Shown here: positions 1 through 9,104 of the stretch, in pieces
Layout of the letters: every line of letters starts with the position of its first letter
How positions within the stretch are numbered: position 1 is the stretch's first letter
Assembly: GCF_024758505.1 (NCBI RefSeq)
Contig: NZ_CP077970.1
Location: 7,688,001-7,752,000 of the forward strand
Direction of reading: 5' to 3'
Length of the DNA: 64,000 nt
From: Bradyrhizobium arachidis
GTDB lineage: Bacteria > Pseudomonadota > Alphaproteobacteria > Rhizobiales > Xanthobacteraceae
Notes under the pieces: model-generated
What the model was told of the DNA's origin: nothing
The model's input: the letters and a program-made list of their open reading frames with translations, nothing else
Database searches by the model: none
Position numbers and translations under genes: made by a program

Positions 1-445
1 GATCGACCCATTTGGCGATGCGCTCATGTGCCGGCGGCGGGCTCTTTCCACCCGGCAACACGGTGACACCGTCCAGTACGACCAGGGCCGACACCTTGTC
101 CGGGAATGATCCCGAATAGATCAGGCTCACCATGCCGCCCATCGAGTGACCGACGAGAGTCACCCGCGGCACCGCAAGCGTCTGCACCAGCCGGGTCAGA
201 TCGTAGACATATTCAGTCAGCGCGTAGCTGCCGCCTTTGGTCCAGTCGGAATCGCCATGGCCGCGAAGGTCGGGCGCCAGCACGTGAAAATGCGGGCGCA
301 GCGCGCGGGCCAGGACATCCCAGCTCCGGCAATGATCGCGGCCGCCATGAACCAGGATCAGCGGCGGCGCCGTCTCGTTACCCCAATCGGCATAATGCAG
401 CCGCAGGCCCTGGGACTCGTAGGTGCGGCTTTCGGGAATTGCCAT
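1..445 (-). CDS. Alpha/beta hydrolase, C-terminus beyond window edge
   Basis: The reading frame opens with ATG at 445 (MAIPESRTYES) and stays open to base 1, so about 148 residues are visible and the C-terminal part is missing. The visible part has the alpha/beta hydrolase order: an oxyanion HGG motif after strand 3 (LILVHGGRDH), then LAPDLRGHGDS, then the nucleophile elbow GHSMGG with the catalytic serine. The acid and histidine of the triad would lie outside the window. The substrate cannot be told; the closest general classes are esterases, epoxide hydrolases and C-C bond hydrolases. It follows the FAD oxidase in the same direction after a 236-base gap, so co-transcription is possible but not shown. 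Confidence 0.85.
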   Translation of the reverse strand, partial: MAIPESRTYESQGLRLHYADWGNETAPPLILVHGGRDHCRSWDVLARALRPHFHVLAPDLRGHGDSDWTKGGSYALTEYVYDLTRLVQTLAVPRVTLVGHSMGGMVSLIYSGSFPDKVSALVVLDGVTVLPGGKSPPPAHERIAKWVD

Positions 446-574
446 GGCGGCCTGCATTCCTCTGTCTGGATGGCCCTTCGGTCAGTAGCGGCAGGCCGGC
501 CCCGCCGCAAGGCGAGACCGGAACGAGCCCCTCGGGACAAAGTGTCGAAACAACCCCATGCAAAGTAGAGGGCC

Positions 575-600
575 CGTCGCCCCTGATTTCCGGGGTGACG
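575..600 (-). terminator. Possible weak stem-loop terminator
   Basis: Two 9-base arms (CGTCGCCCC and GGGGTGACG, one G-T pair) flank an 8-base loop in the gap below the FAD oxidase gene. No clear T-run follows on the minus strand, so this could be a weak or Rho-assisted terminator, or chance in GC-rich DNA. Confidence 0.25.
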
Positions 601-681
601 CCTGCTACGACGTTGAGGCGTCGGACAAATCGGCGGCACAGGCGCAGCACCGCCCGGCCGAGGCGACGGCACGGCCAGAGA

Positions 682-2106
682 TCATGGATAGATCTTGCCG
701 GGGTTCATGATGCCGTTCGGATCGAGCGCGTTCTTCACCGCCTTCATCAGGGCGACGCCCTCGCCGTGCTCGGTTTCCATGTGCACGATCTTGTGCAGGC
801 CGACGCCATGCTCGCCCGAGCAAGTCCCGCCCATGGCGATGGCGCGGCGCGCGGTGCGGAAGGCAAGCGCCTCGGCGCGCGCGGCTTCCAAGGGATCATC
901 GGCATCGTAGAGAATGCCGAGATGGAAATTGCCGTCGCCGACATGGCCGACGATCGGCGCCAACAGACCCGATGCGATGATGTCGGCCTTGGTCTCCAGC
1001 AGGCAGGCCGGCAAGGCCGAGATCGGCACGCAGGCGTCGGTGCCCATGTTGCTCTTGCCGGGCGCAAGCGCCCTCACCGCCTGGTATCCATTGTGACGCG
1101 CCTTCCAGAGGCGATTGCGGTCCTCTGGACGCTCGGCGAACTGGAACGCGCCGCCGCCATTGTCCTCCGCGATCACCTGCATCGTCTCGACATCCTCGCG
1201 CACGCTGGTCGGCGTGCCCTGGAATTCGAGGAACAGTGTTGGCGTCTCCGCATAGTCGAGCTTTGAGTAGTTGATCGCGGCGCGCATCTGCACCTCGTCG
1301 AACAGTTCGACGCGCGCCAGCTTCAGATTGGATTGCAGCGCCGTGACGACGGCAGCCACAGCCCCTTCGAGCGTATCGAACTGGCAGACGGCGGCGATCA
1401 CCGCCTCCGGCAGCCCGTAGAGCCTGAGCTGAATCTCCGTGATGACGCCGAGCGTGCCTTCGCTGCCGACATAGATGTGGGTGAGATCGAGGCCAGCCGA
1501 GGATTTTCGCGCCCGGCTGCCGGTGCGCACGATGCGGCCATCGGGCGTGACCACGGTGAGGCCGAGCACGTTCTCGCGCATCGTGCCGTAACGCACCGCG
1601 TTGGTGCCGGAGGCGCGGGTCGAGGCCATACCGCCGATCGAGGCGTTGGCGCCGGGATCAACTGGAAAAAACAGGCCGGTGTCGCGGATATGCGCGTTGA
1701 GCGCCTCGCGCGTCACGCCGGCCTGGACGCGACAATCGAGCGAGTCCGGCGAGACTTCCAAAATCTTGTCGAAGCGGCTCGTGTCGAGCGACACGCCGCC
1801 GGCGAGCGCGGCAAGCTGTCCCTCCAGCGACGATCCCGCGCCGAACGGCGTCACCGGCACGCGATTGACGTTGCAGAGCGAAAGGACGAAGGCGACTTCT
1901 TCGTTGGTCTCGGGATACACGACGATGTCGGGCACGCCGATCGCGGGCAGCCCCTCGCCATGGCTGTGCTGCTCGAGCACAGCGCGCGAGACCACAACAC
2001 GCTCGCCGAGGCGCGCGACGAGCTTTTCCCGCACGGCGGCAATAACGTCAGGCGCCGGGCGCGGCAGGGCGCCGAAGGCTTGGGCATTGAAGGCTTGGGC
2101 GTTCAT
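682..2106 (-). CDS. FAD-binding oxidase of the GlcD / D-lactate dehydrogenase (cytochrome) family
   Basis: A 474-residue flavoprotein expected to oxidise a 2-hydroxy acid such as D-lactate or glycolate and pass electrons to cytochrome c or quinone. The N-terminal half is a PCMH-type FAD-binding domain with PFGAGSSLEG near residues 87-96 and GGMASTRASGTNAVRYG further on. The C-terminal half is the FAD-oxidase C domain, with CSGEHGVG near 429-436 and the terminal NPGKIYP. The frame is open 33 codons further upstream, but the ATG at 2106 is preceded by AAGGAGGTGTC, an excellent ribosome binding site, and the upstream residues are not family-like. Length and motifs match single-subunit D-lactate dehydrogenases; no GlcE or GlcF partner is adjacent. 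Exact substrate unknown. Confidence 0.9.
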   Translation of the reverse strand: MNAQAFNAQAFGALPRPAPDVIAAVREKLVARLGERVVVSRAVLEQHSHGEGLPAIGVPDIVVYPETNEEVAFVLSLCNVNRVPVTPFGAGSSLEGQLAALAGGVSLDTSRFDKILEVSPDSLDCRVQAGVTREALNAHIRDTGLFFPVDPGANASIGGMASTRASGTNAVRYGTMRENVLGLTVVTPDGRIVRTGSRARKSSAGLDLTHIYVGSEGTLGVITEIQLRLYGLPEAVIAAVCQFDTLEGAVAAVVTALQSNLKLARVELFDEVQMRAAINYSKLDYAETPTLFLEFQGTPTSVREDVETMQVIAEDNGGGAFQFAERPEDRNRLWKARHNGYQAVRALAPGKSNMGTDACVPISALPACLLETKADIIASGLLAPIVGHVGDGNFHLGILYDADDPLEAARAEALAFRTARRAIAMGGTCSGEHGVGLHKIVHMETEHGEGVALMKAVKNALDPNGIMNPGKIYP

Positions 2107-2319
2107 GACACCTCCTTGGTGACCCCGTCTTGTCCTCGGCGGGTGAAACCGACGTAGCGCGCTCCCGACCGTTCGACAAGCATGGAGGCGCATGCAGGGG
2201 GACATGAACTATTTCATCAGCCAGTTCTCCTTCGGCGACGACCAAGGCAGAGGTGCTGCACTCCGTCGGTATCTTCACGAAAGAGATGGAGCTGGCGCGG
2301 GACTGATCGACAAGACAAG

Positions 2320-2347
2320 GGCGGCCGTCCTTGCGGACGGTCGCCCC
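2320..2347 (-). terminator. Stem-loop terminator after the tyrosinase gene
   Basis: A 12-base stem (GGGCGGCCGTCC with GGACGGTCGCCC, one G-T pair) and a 4-base loop lie 20 bases below the tyrosinase stop codon. On the minus strand the stem is followed by TTGTCTTGTC, a T-rich tract, so it fits an intrinsic terminator for the tyrosinase transcript. Confidence 0.6.
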
Positions 2348-2367
2348 AGCGACAAGGCCCTGGCGTG

Positions 2368-4851
2368 CTAGCTCGGCGGCGCGACGACGAGACGGGCGCT
2401 GTCGAAGCGGACATTGGCGTCCGGCTTGATCAGGGCCGCGGCTGCCTCGGGCGCGGAGTCGGACAGGCCGGTGGTCGGTTCGAACACCAGCGAGGGCTGT
2501 TCAGCCGCACTGACGCCGAGCCGGTGCACCGCGTCGGTCGCATCGAACTCGAACTGGCTGGCATTGGCGGGGCCCGTGTGATGGGCATGGGCGCCGCCCG
2601 CGGGAGCCGAGAAGTTGAAGAAGTTGATGATGCCGACCTGCTCGCGCTGGCTGCCCTTCACCAGATAGACGTTGTAGAGCGTTCCCGGCGCCGCATCGTA
2701 TTTGAGGCCGTCGATGACCAGGCTAACGCGACGTCCGGCGAGTGGCTCGGCGGTTGCGGAAAGGCTCTGCATGCCCGCGCCGGAGACGTTCATCGGCACG
2801 GTGGTGACACCGCGTTCGAGCTTCGTCTGACCGACGGAGGCGAGCGGGCGTTCGCTCGACGCCGCTGCGGCCGTCGTCCGGTTCGCATCGCTCATGGTCA
2901 CCCCTTGCATGCTCACGCCTTCCGCCTCGGCGACCAGGGTTCCGGCCGGACAGCCACCGCCCGCGGCATAGGCATAGCCCAATTGCGAGAGCCGCAGCAT
3001 ATCACTGACCTTGCGCGTGGGGGTACTGCCGTCGGAGTCGATGAAGGAGAACTGCGTGTTGAGATGGCCGGAATCGGTCGGCAGCCGCGCCGGCTCGTTG
3101 ACCTTGAGCCAGCATTCGTACAGCCGGTCGATGTTGGTGTGGTGCGCGTAGAACACCGGATCGAGTGCCGCGACCGGCACCGAACCCATCAACCCGTTCG
3201 GGCAACCGGCGACGCCGACGGCGCAGTGAACGGAGCCGTGCGGGGTCTGTTCGAGCGACGAGTTGAACGACACATAGTTCGTTGCCGTCATCGCGCCGGC
3301 CGACGAGCGGACGCCCGCCGACAGCGTCGACGTGCCCGCGTTCAGGCTGGCCTGACGTGCCTCGACGCGCAGCGGGTTCGGAACCGTCTGCCCGCCCTCG
3401 TTGACATAGGTCGCGTCACGATACGCGGCCGGCAAGCCGGGGTCGGTCGCGTAGTCCCAATACGGCAGGCGAAGCGAGGGATCGCCGGCCGCCTGCTGCA
3501 GCACGCGCTCGAAATACCAGAGGTACATGCGGTGCCAAGTTAGGAAGCGCTGGGTGCCGTGCTCGCATTTGCACCACGTCGCGGTTTCGGCCGCGTTCGT
3601 TGCGGTGAATGTCTGCACGCCCTGCATGCCCTGCCCGCTGATCGGGCCGGCGCAATCATTGCCAAAATGCAGATGCATGTTGGCCCAGAAGATCCAGCTC
3701 CGGCGGAAGTCGGCGCTGTCGCGCGGGGCCGCATTGCGCGCCATCATCGTCGCGACGCCCTTGCGCAGCGACATCAGCTCGGCTGCCGTGAGCGAATTGA
3801 TCGACTTGCGCTGGCCGACGGCGCAGGTCGGGCACGGCCACCAGCGATGCCACATGGCGCGGTCGGTGCCGCGGGCAAAGCAATCGATGCGGTTCGCGCC
3901 CCAGCTCACGCAATTCGGCTGCTCCAGGATGACGCCGCCGAGATTTTCCCAGCCGCCCCAACTGTTGCCGTCCCACCAGCGATGGAACATCGCGAGGTTG
4001 GTGCCGCGGGCGAAGCAGTCGATGCGGTTCGGGCCCCAGCTCACGCAATTCGGTGCTTCCAGGATGATGCCGCCAAGGCTCTCCCAGCCGCCCCAGGCCG
4101 AGCCGTTCCACCAGCGATGCCACATGGCCCGGTCGGTGCCGCGGGCGAAGCAATCAATGCGGTTCGCCCCCCAGCTCACGCAGTTCGGTGCTTCCAGGAT
4201 GACGCCACCGAGGCTCTCCCAGCCGCCCCAAGAGTTGCCGTCCCACCAGCGGTGCCACATCGCCGCGTCCGTGCCGCGGGCGAAACAATCGATGCGGTTG
4301 GCGCCCCAGCTCACGCAGCTCGGCCCTTCCAGGATGACGCCGCCGAGATTCTCCCAGCCGCCCCAGGCCGAGCCGTTCCACCAGCGATGCCACATCGCGC
4401 TGTCGAGACCGCGCGCGAAGCAGTCGATGCGGTTCGCGCCCCAGCTCACGCATTCGGGCCGCTCGCGGATGACGCCGCCGAGATTTTCCCAACCGCCCCA
4501 TTCGGAGCCGTTCCACCAGCGATGAAACATCGCCTGGTCGGTGCCGCGCGCGAAGCAGTCGATCCGGTTCGGCCCCCAGCTCACGCAGTTCGGCGCTTCC
4601 AGAATGATGCCGCCGAGATTTTCCCAGCCGCCCCAGGCCGAACCGTTCCACCAGCGGTGGAACATCGCGGCGTTGGTGCCGCGCGCAAAGCAGTCGATGC
4701 GGTTCGGTCCCCAACTGACGCAGTTGGGCTCTTCGAGAATGATGCCGCCGAGACTTTGCCAGCCGCCCCATTGTGCGCGCGCCGCTCCCGTCACGAGAGA
4801 GCTCGTCGCAGTCAACGTCAAAGCGAGTGTGAGAATCTTGATGAAACGCAT
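2368..4851 (-). CDS. Secreted tyrosinase with N-terminal seven-repeat lectin-like propeller
   Basis: 827 residues. Residues 1-26 are a Sec signal peptide ending in ARA. Residues 28-338 are seven tandem 45-residue repeats of the form WGGWE(N/S)LGG...P.CVSWG.NRIDCFARGT..AM(F/W)HRWW, which matches the DUF346/PLL-type seven-bladed propeller family known from sugar-binding lectins. Residues about 380-640 are a type-3 copper tyrosinase domain. CuA ligands are H393 or H395, H431 and H440; CuB ligands are H538, H542 and H571 within HGSVH and HHTNIDR. C429 sits two residues before H431 (C-x-H), the arrangement that forms a Cys-His thioether in fungal tyrosinases and plant catechol oxidases. The C-terminal region (LVIDGLKYD onward) resembles the polyphenol-oxidase shielding domain. 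ATG at 4851 follows GGAGG. Expected activity is oxidation of mono- or diphenols outside the cytoplasm, possibly while bound to a glycan. Confidence 0.9.
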   Translation of the reverse strand: MRFIKILTLALTLTATSSLVTGAARAQWGGWQSLGGIILEEPNCVSWGPNRIDCFARGTNAAMFHRWWNGSAWGGWENLGGIILEAPNCVSWGPNRIDCFARGTDQAMFHRWWNGSEWGGWENLGGVIRERPECVSWGANRIDCFARGLDSAMWHRWWNGSAWGGWENLGGVILEGPSCVSWGANRIDCFARGTDAAMWHRWWDGNSWGGWESLGGVILEAPNCVSWGANRIDCFARGTDRAMWHRWWNGSAWGGWESLGGIILEAPNCVSWGPNRIDCFARGTNLAMFHRWWDGNSWGGWENLGGVILEQPNCVSWGANRIDCFARGTDRAMWHRWWPCPTCAVGQRKSINSLTAAELMSLRKGVATMMARNAAPRDSADFRRSWIFWANMHLHFGNDCAGPISGQGMQGVQTFTATNAAETATWCKCEHGTQRFLTWHRMYLWYFERVLQQAAGDPSLRLPYWDYATDPGLPAAYRDATYVNEGGQTVPNPLRVEARQASLNAGTSTLSAGVRSSAGAMTATNYVSFNSSLEQTPHGSVHCAVGVAGCPNGLMGSVPVAALDPVFYAHHTNIDRLYECWLKVNEPARLPTDSGHLNTQFSFIDSDGSTPTRKVSDMLRLSQLGYAYAAGGGCPAGTLVAEAEGVSMQGVTMSDANRTTAAAASSERPLASVGQTKLERGVTTVPMNVSGAGMQSLSATAEPLAGRRVSLVIDGLKYDAAPGTLYNVYLVKGSQREQVGIINFFNFSAPAGGAHAHHTGPANASQFEFDATDAVHRLGVSAAEQPSLVFEPTTGLSDSAPEAAAALIKPDANVRFDSARLVVAPPS
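3838..4770 (-). repeat. Seven in-frame 135-bp tandem repeats encoding propeller blades
   Basis: The tyrosinase gene contains seven head-to-tail units of 135 bp (45 codons), the last cut to 41 codons. Nucleotide identity between units is visibly high (for example the recurring block that encodes NRIDCFARGT). Such arrays can expand or contract by recombination, but seven units equals one closed propeller. Confidence 0.9.
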
Positions 4852-5113
4852 GACAGCCTCCGGATCGCATCTCGTTGAAAAAACGGCGATAGCTGGCGCG
4901 CTACTGTGGGGCAATAATCCCAGAGTATTCAACCTAACGCTGTGTTTGTACACCCGCGGGGAAAATCAGAGAAGTGAATTCAGTGTGACAAATTGAGTTA
5001 ACCTGCGGTTGCATCACTAAATGCATGCATCTACGGCAGCAATGGTGACGTGATGAGGCAGGGAACCGCGGTGAGACGTTTCTCAGAAGCGTCGTAGATC
5101 GGGTAAAGGGCCT

Positions 5114-6313
5114 TCAGCCGTGATACGCGAACAACTCGACGGGCTCGCTGAAGCCGCGTACCGGATGTTCGCCGACGCGTTCGAGTTCGAAATCGCTCTT
5201 TACGAGGTCGGCGAATGCGCGGGAGAGCAGAACGGTTCGCCCCAACTGTTTGGTGAGGGCTTCGAGGCGCGAGGCCATGTTGACCGCAGGACCGATGACG
5301 GTGAAATCGAGCCGCGAGCGCGAGCCGATATTGCCGTACATGACGTCGCCGACATGGGCGCCGATGCCATAGTTCAGCGGCGCGCGCCCGTTCTCCTTGT
5401 TACGCTCATTCAGTGCCGCCATGGCCTGGCGTGCCTCGGTCACGGCATGCAGCAGATTGGCGCAGGCCGCGGGCTGGCTGAGCGGAAAGATGGCGAGCAG
5501 GCCGTCGCCGATGAATTTCAGGATTTCGCCGCCATACTTCGCGATCGGCTCGCTCATAGCGTCAAAATAGTCGTTGAGGAGATCGATGACGTCGTCGCGC
5601 GGCCAGTTGTCGGAGATCTTCGTGAAATCCCTGAGATCGCAGATCAGGATCGCGGCGCGCACCGTCGTTCCGGTACCGCGCCTTGTGGCGCCGGCCAGAA
5701 TGAGCTCGCCGGCATGTGAGCCCACATAGGTCTCGAGCAGCGTGCGCGCCAGCCGGTTCTTGATGCGGATCTCGCTGACCAGCGCCAGCACCGGCAGCAA
5801 GCTCTTCAGGGCAGCGATATGCGCCTCGTCAAAGCCGCCGGGACGGTCGGTCGCAAAGGTGACGAGATGCCGCTTGCCGAGCGTATGGTAGAGCGGCCAG
5901 GCGACGTATTCGGTCAGGCGCATCGCCCGCATCTCGTCATAGAGAGCGTGCTTGCGCCCGAGCGCGGGGTCGCGTTCGAGATTCTCGCGCACCTCGGTTG
6001 CACCATCAAAAATCTCGTTGGCGGGGCTGCCGATGAATTCGGACCGTTCCCGCACGTCGAAGTCGACCCGCGAAATCTCCGCCTCGCGCATTCCGTCGGC
6101 CCACATCATCCGCGCGCCCAGCCATTGCGGGTGCTGGATCAGCATATGCAGCGTCCCCCGCTTGACGGGAATGCCCGCCTGCTGCAGGCGGATGCACATC
6201 TCGGCAAAGAGATTGTCGATGAAACGCTGGTCGCGCGTCTCGTTGGTCAGCCAGTGCAGAACGCCGGCGGCTGAATGCCCTGCGGCGGGGGCGATGTTGG
6301 GCGGCGCGTTCAT
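5114..6313 (-). CDS. Class III adenylate/guanylate cyclase
   Basis: 399 residues with no membrane segment or signal peptide, so a cytoplasmic cyclase. The N-terminal 190 residues form a sensor-like region seen in many rhizobial cyclases (start MNAPPNIAP, later LTEYVAWPLYHTLG). The class III catalytic domain begins near residue 215, with metal-binding Asp in CDLRDFTKIS (about D226) and KFIGDGLLAIF (about D270). The lysine in EILKFIGD suggests ATP as substrate. FTVIGPAVNMASRLE supplies the transition-state region. ATG at 6313 follows AGGAG. The 262-base region between this gene and the tyrosinase start holds no gene that I can support. Product is probably cAMP; the signal sensed is unknown. Confidence 0.9.
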   Translation of the reverse strand: MNAPPNIAPAAGHSAAGVLHWLTNETRDQRFIDNLFAEMCIRLQQAGIPVKRGTLHMLIQHPQWLGARMMWADGMREAEISRVDFDVRERSEFIGSPANEIFDGATEVRENLERDPALGRKHALYDEMRAMRLTEYVAWPLYHTLGKRHLVTFATDRPGGFDEAHIAALKSLLPVLALVSEIRIKNRLARTLLETYVGSHAGELILAGATRRGTGTTVRAAILICDLRDFTKISDNWPRDDVIDLLNDYFDAMSEPIAKYGGEILKFIGDGLLAIFPLSQPAACANLLHAVTEARQAMAALNERNKENGRAPLNYGIGAHVGDVMYGNIGSRSRLDFTVIGPAVNMASRLEALTKQLGRTVLLSRAFADLVKSDFELERVGEHPVRGFSEPVELFAYHG

Positions 6314-6612
6314 GGCTGGCTCCTGGACCGGGGCGGGCTTTGGCAGGTGCAGCCTATGTCGTGTCTCGGACGCTTGGCGTCAATGGAGCGTGGAGCGGCG
6401 AATGCAGAGCGGCGTCTCGCCCTCGGAATCCGTCGGATCGTGCCAGCCGCCCTCCGCCGAGCACCAAGTTCCCAAGCACGGCCCCCTGGCCTTTGCCATA
6501 CGCGCATTCGCCAATTCGCCGCAGGCTTCCCGGCCTCGTCGACATTGCCGCCTCGTCCATGATGAAACATGATGGGTGTGACGACTTTTCTTCGAGAGGT
6601 AGAGATCATCCG

Positions 6613-8412
6613 ATGAACGAACACGAAATCCGCAAGTCCATCGCGCAGGTGAAGCAAGGCACGCTGTCGCGACGCTCGTTCATCCAGAAGCTGGCTGCGG
6701 TCGGGATCGCGGCGCCGGTCGCGAGCCAGATCCTGCTCTGGAACGACGTGGCGATGGCGGACGCCACGCTGGAGTACAAGCCGACCAAGGCCGGCGGCGG
6801 AGGCCCGCTCAAGATCCTGCTGTGGCAGGCGCCCACCTTGCTCAATCCGCATTTCGCGATCGGCACCAAGGATCAGATCGCCTCGCGCATCTTCTTCGAG
6901 CCGCTCGCCGGCTGGGACAAGGACGGCAACCTCATCCCGTGCCTTGCCGCCGAGGTCCCGACCAAGCAGAACGGCGGCCTCTCGGCCGACGGCACCAGCG
7001 CGATCTGGAAGCTGAAGCAGGGCGTGAAGTGGCATGACGGCAAGCCGTTCACCGCCGACGACGTCGTCTTCACCTGGGCCTATGCCGCTGATCTTGCCAC
7101 GGCCGCGTACAGCACGGGATCCTACAAGGACATCACGGTCGAGAAGATCGACGACCACACCGTCAAGGTGCTCTTCAAGGCCCCGACCCCGTTCTGGGCC
7201 GACCCCTTCGTCGGCTCGGTCGGCCAGATCCTGCCGAAACATCACTTTGGCGACTATGCCGGCGCGAAGTCGCGCGAGGCGCCGGGCAATCTGAAGCCGG
7301 TCGGCACCGGCCCGTACAAATTCGTCGAGTTCAAGCCCGGCGACTTGATCCGGGCCGAACGCAATCCCGACTATCACATCAAGAACCAGCCGCATTTCGA
7401 CACGCTCGAGATCAAGGGTGGCGGCGATGCCGTCTCCGCGGCGCGCGCGGTGCTGCAGACCGGCGAATACGATTATGCCTGGAACCTGCAGGTGGAGGAC
7501 GAGGTCCTCAAGCGCATGGAGGCAAGCGGCAAAGGCAAGATCGACGTCACGCTCTCCGGCAATGTCGAGTTCATCATCCTCAACACGACGGACCCGTGGA
7601 CCGAGGTCGAGGGCGAGCGCTCCAGCGTCAAGACCAAGCACCCGACGCTGTCTGATCCGGCCGTTCGCCAGGCGTTCAACCTGCTGATCGATCGCGACTC
7701 GATTCAAAAGTTCATCTACGGCCGCGGCGGCGTTGCGACCGCAAGCTTCGTCAACCAACCCGCGCAGTTCAAGTCGAGCAGGCTGAAATACGCGTTCGAC
7801 GTCGACAAGGCGAACAAGATCCTCGAGGATGCCGGCTGGAAGATGGGTGCAGACGGCATCCGCGAGAAGGACGGCAAGAAGCTCAAATACGTCTTCCAGA
7901 CATCGATCAACGCCCCACGCCAGAAGACGCAGGCCATCATCAAGCAGGCCTGCCAGCGCGCCGGCATCGAGATCGAGCTCAAATCGGTCGTTGCATCGGT
8001 GTTCTTCTCGTCTGATGTCGGCAACCCCGACACCTACTCAAAGCTCTATTGCGACATGGAGATGTATAATACGACGCAGCCGCAGCCCGACCCGGAGCGG
8101 TTTTTGAACCAGTGCGTCTCCTGGGAGATCGCAACCAAGGACAACAAATGGCTGGGCCGGAACATCTCGCGCTGGTCCGATCCAGAGGCCGACAAGGCCT
8201 ACAAGGCCGCGCAGAACGAGCTCGATCCGGTCAAGCGCGCCGCGCTGCTGATCAAGGTCAACGAGATCTTCTGCGAGGCAAATGTGCTCGTGCCGCTCCT
8301 CTCGCGCAACATCGTCGGCGGCGGCGTCAATAACCTCATGGTCGACATCTCGGGGTGGGACGTGACGACCTGGAATGTGGCGAGCTGGTATCGCAGCTCG
8401 AAGGATGGGTAG
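6613..8412 (+). CDS. Tat-exported family-5 ABC transporter substrate-binding protein
   Basis: 599 residues of the SBP_bac_5 type that bind peptides, opines or nickel for ABC importers. The N-terminus carries a twin-arginine signal, TLSRRSFIQKL at about residues 17-27, followed by a hydrophobic stretch ending near ADA at about 50. Family features include the ligand-domain stretch LKQGVKWHDGKPFTADDVVFTW and GTGPYKFVEFKPGDLIRAERN. The frame is open 91 codons further upstream, but ATG at 6613 is right for the signal peptide and lies after GAGAGGTAG. No permease or ATPase gene lies beside it: the neighbours are a divergent cyclase and a convergent HutD-like gene. It is therefore an orphan receptor that must use a transporter coded elsewhere, or it is a remnant of a larger operon. 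Ligand unknown. Confidence 0.88.
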   Translation: MNEHEIRKSIAQVKQGTLSRRSFIQKLAAVGIAAPVASQILLWNDVAMADATLEYKPTKAGGGGPLKILLWQAPTLLNPHFAIGTKDQIASRIFFEPLAGWDKDGNLIPCLAAEVPTKQNGGLSADGTSAIWKLKQGVKWHDGKPFTADDVVFTWAYAADLATAAYSTGSYKDITVEKIDDHTVKVLFKAPTPFWADPFVGSVGQILPKHHFGDYAGAKSREAPGNLKPVGTGPYKFVEFKPGDLIRAERNPDYHIKNQPHFDTLEIKGGGDAVSAARAVLQTGEYDYAWNLQVEDEVLKRMEASGKGKIDVTLSGNVEFIILNTTDPWTEVEGERSSVKTKHPTLSDPAVRQAFNLLIDRDSIQKFIYGRGGVATASFVNQPAQFKSSRLKYAFDVDKANKILEDAGWKMGADGIREKDGKKLKYVFQTSINAPRQKTQAIIKQACQRAGIEIELKSVVASVFFSSDVGNPDTYSKLYCDMEMYNTTQPQPDPERFLNQCVSWEIATKDNKWLGRNISRWSDPEADKAYKAAQNELDPVKRAALLIKVNEIFCEANVLVPLLSRNIVGGGVNNLMVDISGWDVTTWNVASWYRSSKDG

Positions 8413-8425
8413 TCCGGTGGTCGCA

Positions 8426-9010
8426 TCAGCCGATCAGCTGGATCGATCCCAGCACCGCCAATCCTGAAACGAGCGCGAGGTTCGATGCCTCGCTCAGGTC
8501 GACCCTCAACGTACCGTCGTTGGGAATCGCAAACTCCTCGTCATCGAGCCGGACGCTGCAATCGCCGCACGCCGCATAAAGGAGATGTGTGCCGGTGGGC
8601 AACCGCCGATCGCCGGGCTCTCTGAGAGCGACAAGTTCAATCTCCGCCGCACCGCGCCGCGCCATCAGATTCACCACCTCGACCGGACCGGCCTCGAGTT
8701 CGGTTACGATCGCAAGCTCGCCGGTGAAGCGCACCGTCGTGAACGCCTCGCGCTCGTCAAAATCCTGGCCCGGCGCCTTGAGCACCAGCCCGCGCCCGCG
8801 GATAACCATCTGCAAGCGATCGATGCCGGGCATATGCGAGAACGGGCCGGGCGTCACGATCGGCGTGCTGGCGAAGCGCCAGAGCAGGCTGTCCCAATCC
8901 TTCGCCGGCGCATCGGCGCGATGGGCATCCGCGATATCGGTAAAGATGCCGCCGCCGTTCTTCCACGGCGAGCGGGTATAGTTTTCAGATTTCAGCAGCG
9001 TGGTTTTCAT
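8426..9010 (-). CDS. HutD/Ves family cupin-like protein
   Basis: 194 residues beginning MKTTLLKSENYTRSPWKNGGG. The pattern YTRSPWKNGGG...TDIADAHR...WDSLLWRFASTPI...GPFSHMPGIDRLQMVIRGRG is typical of the HutD/Ves family, a bicupin fold linked to histidine utilisation and to stress responses. No other hut gene is adjacent, so the histidine link is only from family knowledge. The gene converges on the binding-protein gene with 13 bases between stops. Confidence 0.85.
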   Translation of the reverse strand: MKTTLLKSENYTRSPWKNGGGIFTDIADAHRADAPAKDWDSLLWRFASTPIVTPGPFSHMPGIDRLQMVIRGRGLVLKAPGQDFDEREAFTTVRFTGELAIVTELEAGPVEVVNLMARRGAAEIELVALREPGDRRLPTGTHLLYAACGDCSVRLDDEEFAIPNDGTLRVDLSEASNLALVSGLAVLGSIQLIG

Positions 9011-9104
9011 GTCTTGACGCGCGTCCGGAGAGCGATGTCAGCCGATATCACCCGCGCGCATCATACGCCAGCCAGTTTGACGGACGACTCCCGCAAACGG
9101 CTTA

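Noticed and set aside
106..1266. 386-codon plus-strand open frame
   Set aside because: It runs antisense to the FAD oxidase gene and its hydrolase neighbour, lacks any domain, and arises from high GC codon bias.
3838..4770. CRISPR-like regular repeats
   Set aside because: Period is 135 bp with no spacers, and all units are in frame inside the tyrosinase gene.
3559..4878. 439-codon plus-strand open frame with internal repeats
   Set aside because: It is the antisense of the propeller repeats; its periodicity mirrors the real gene.
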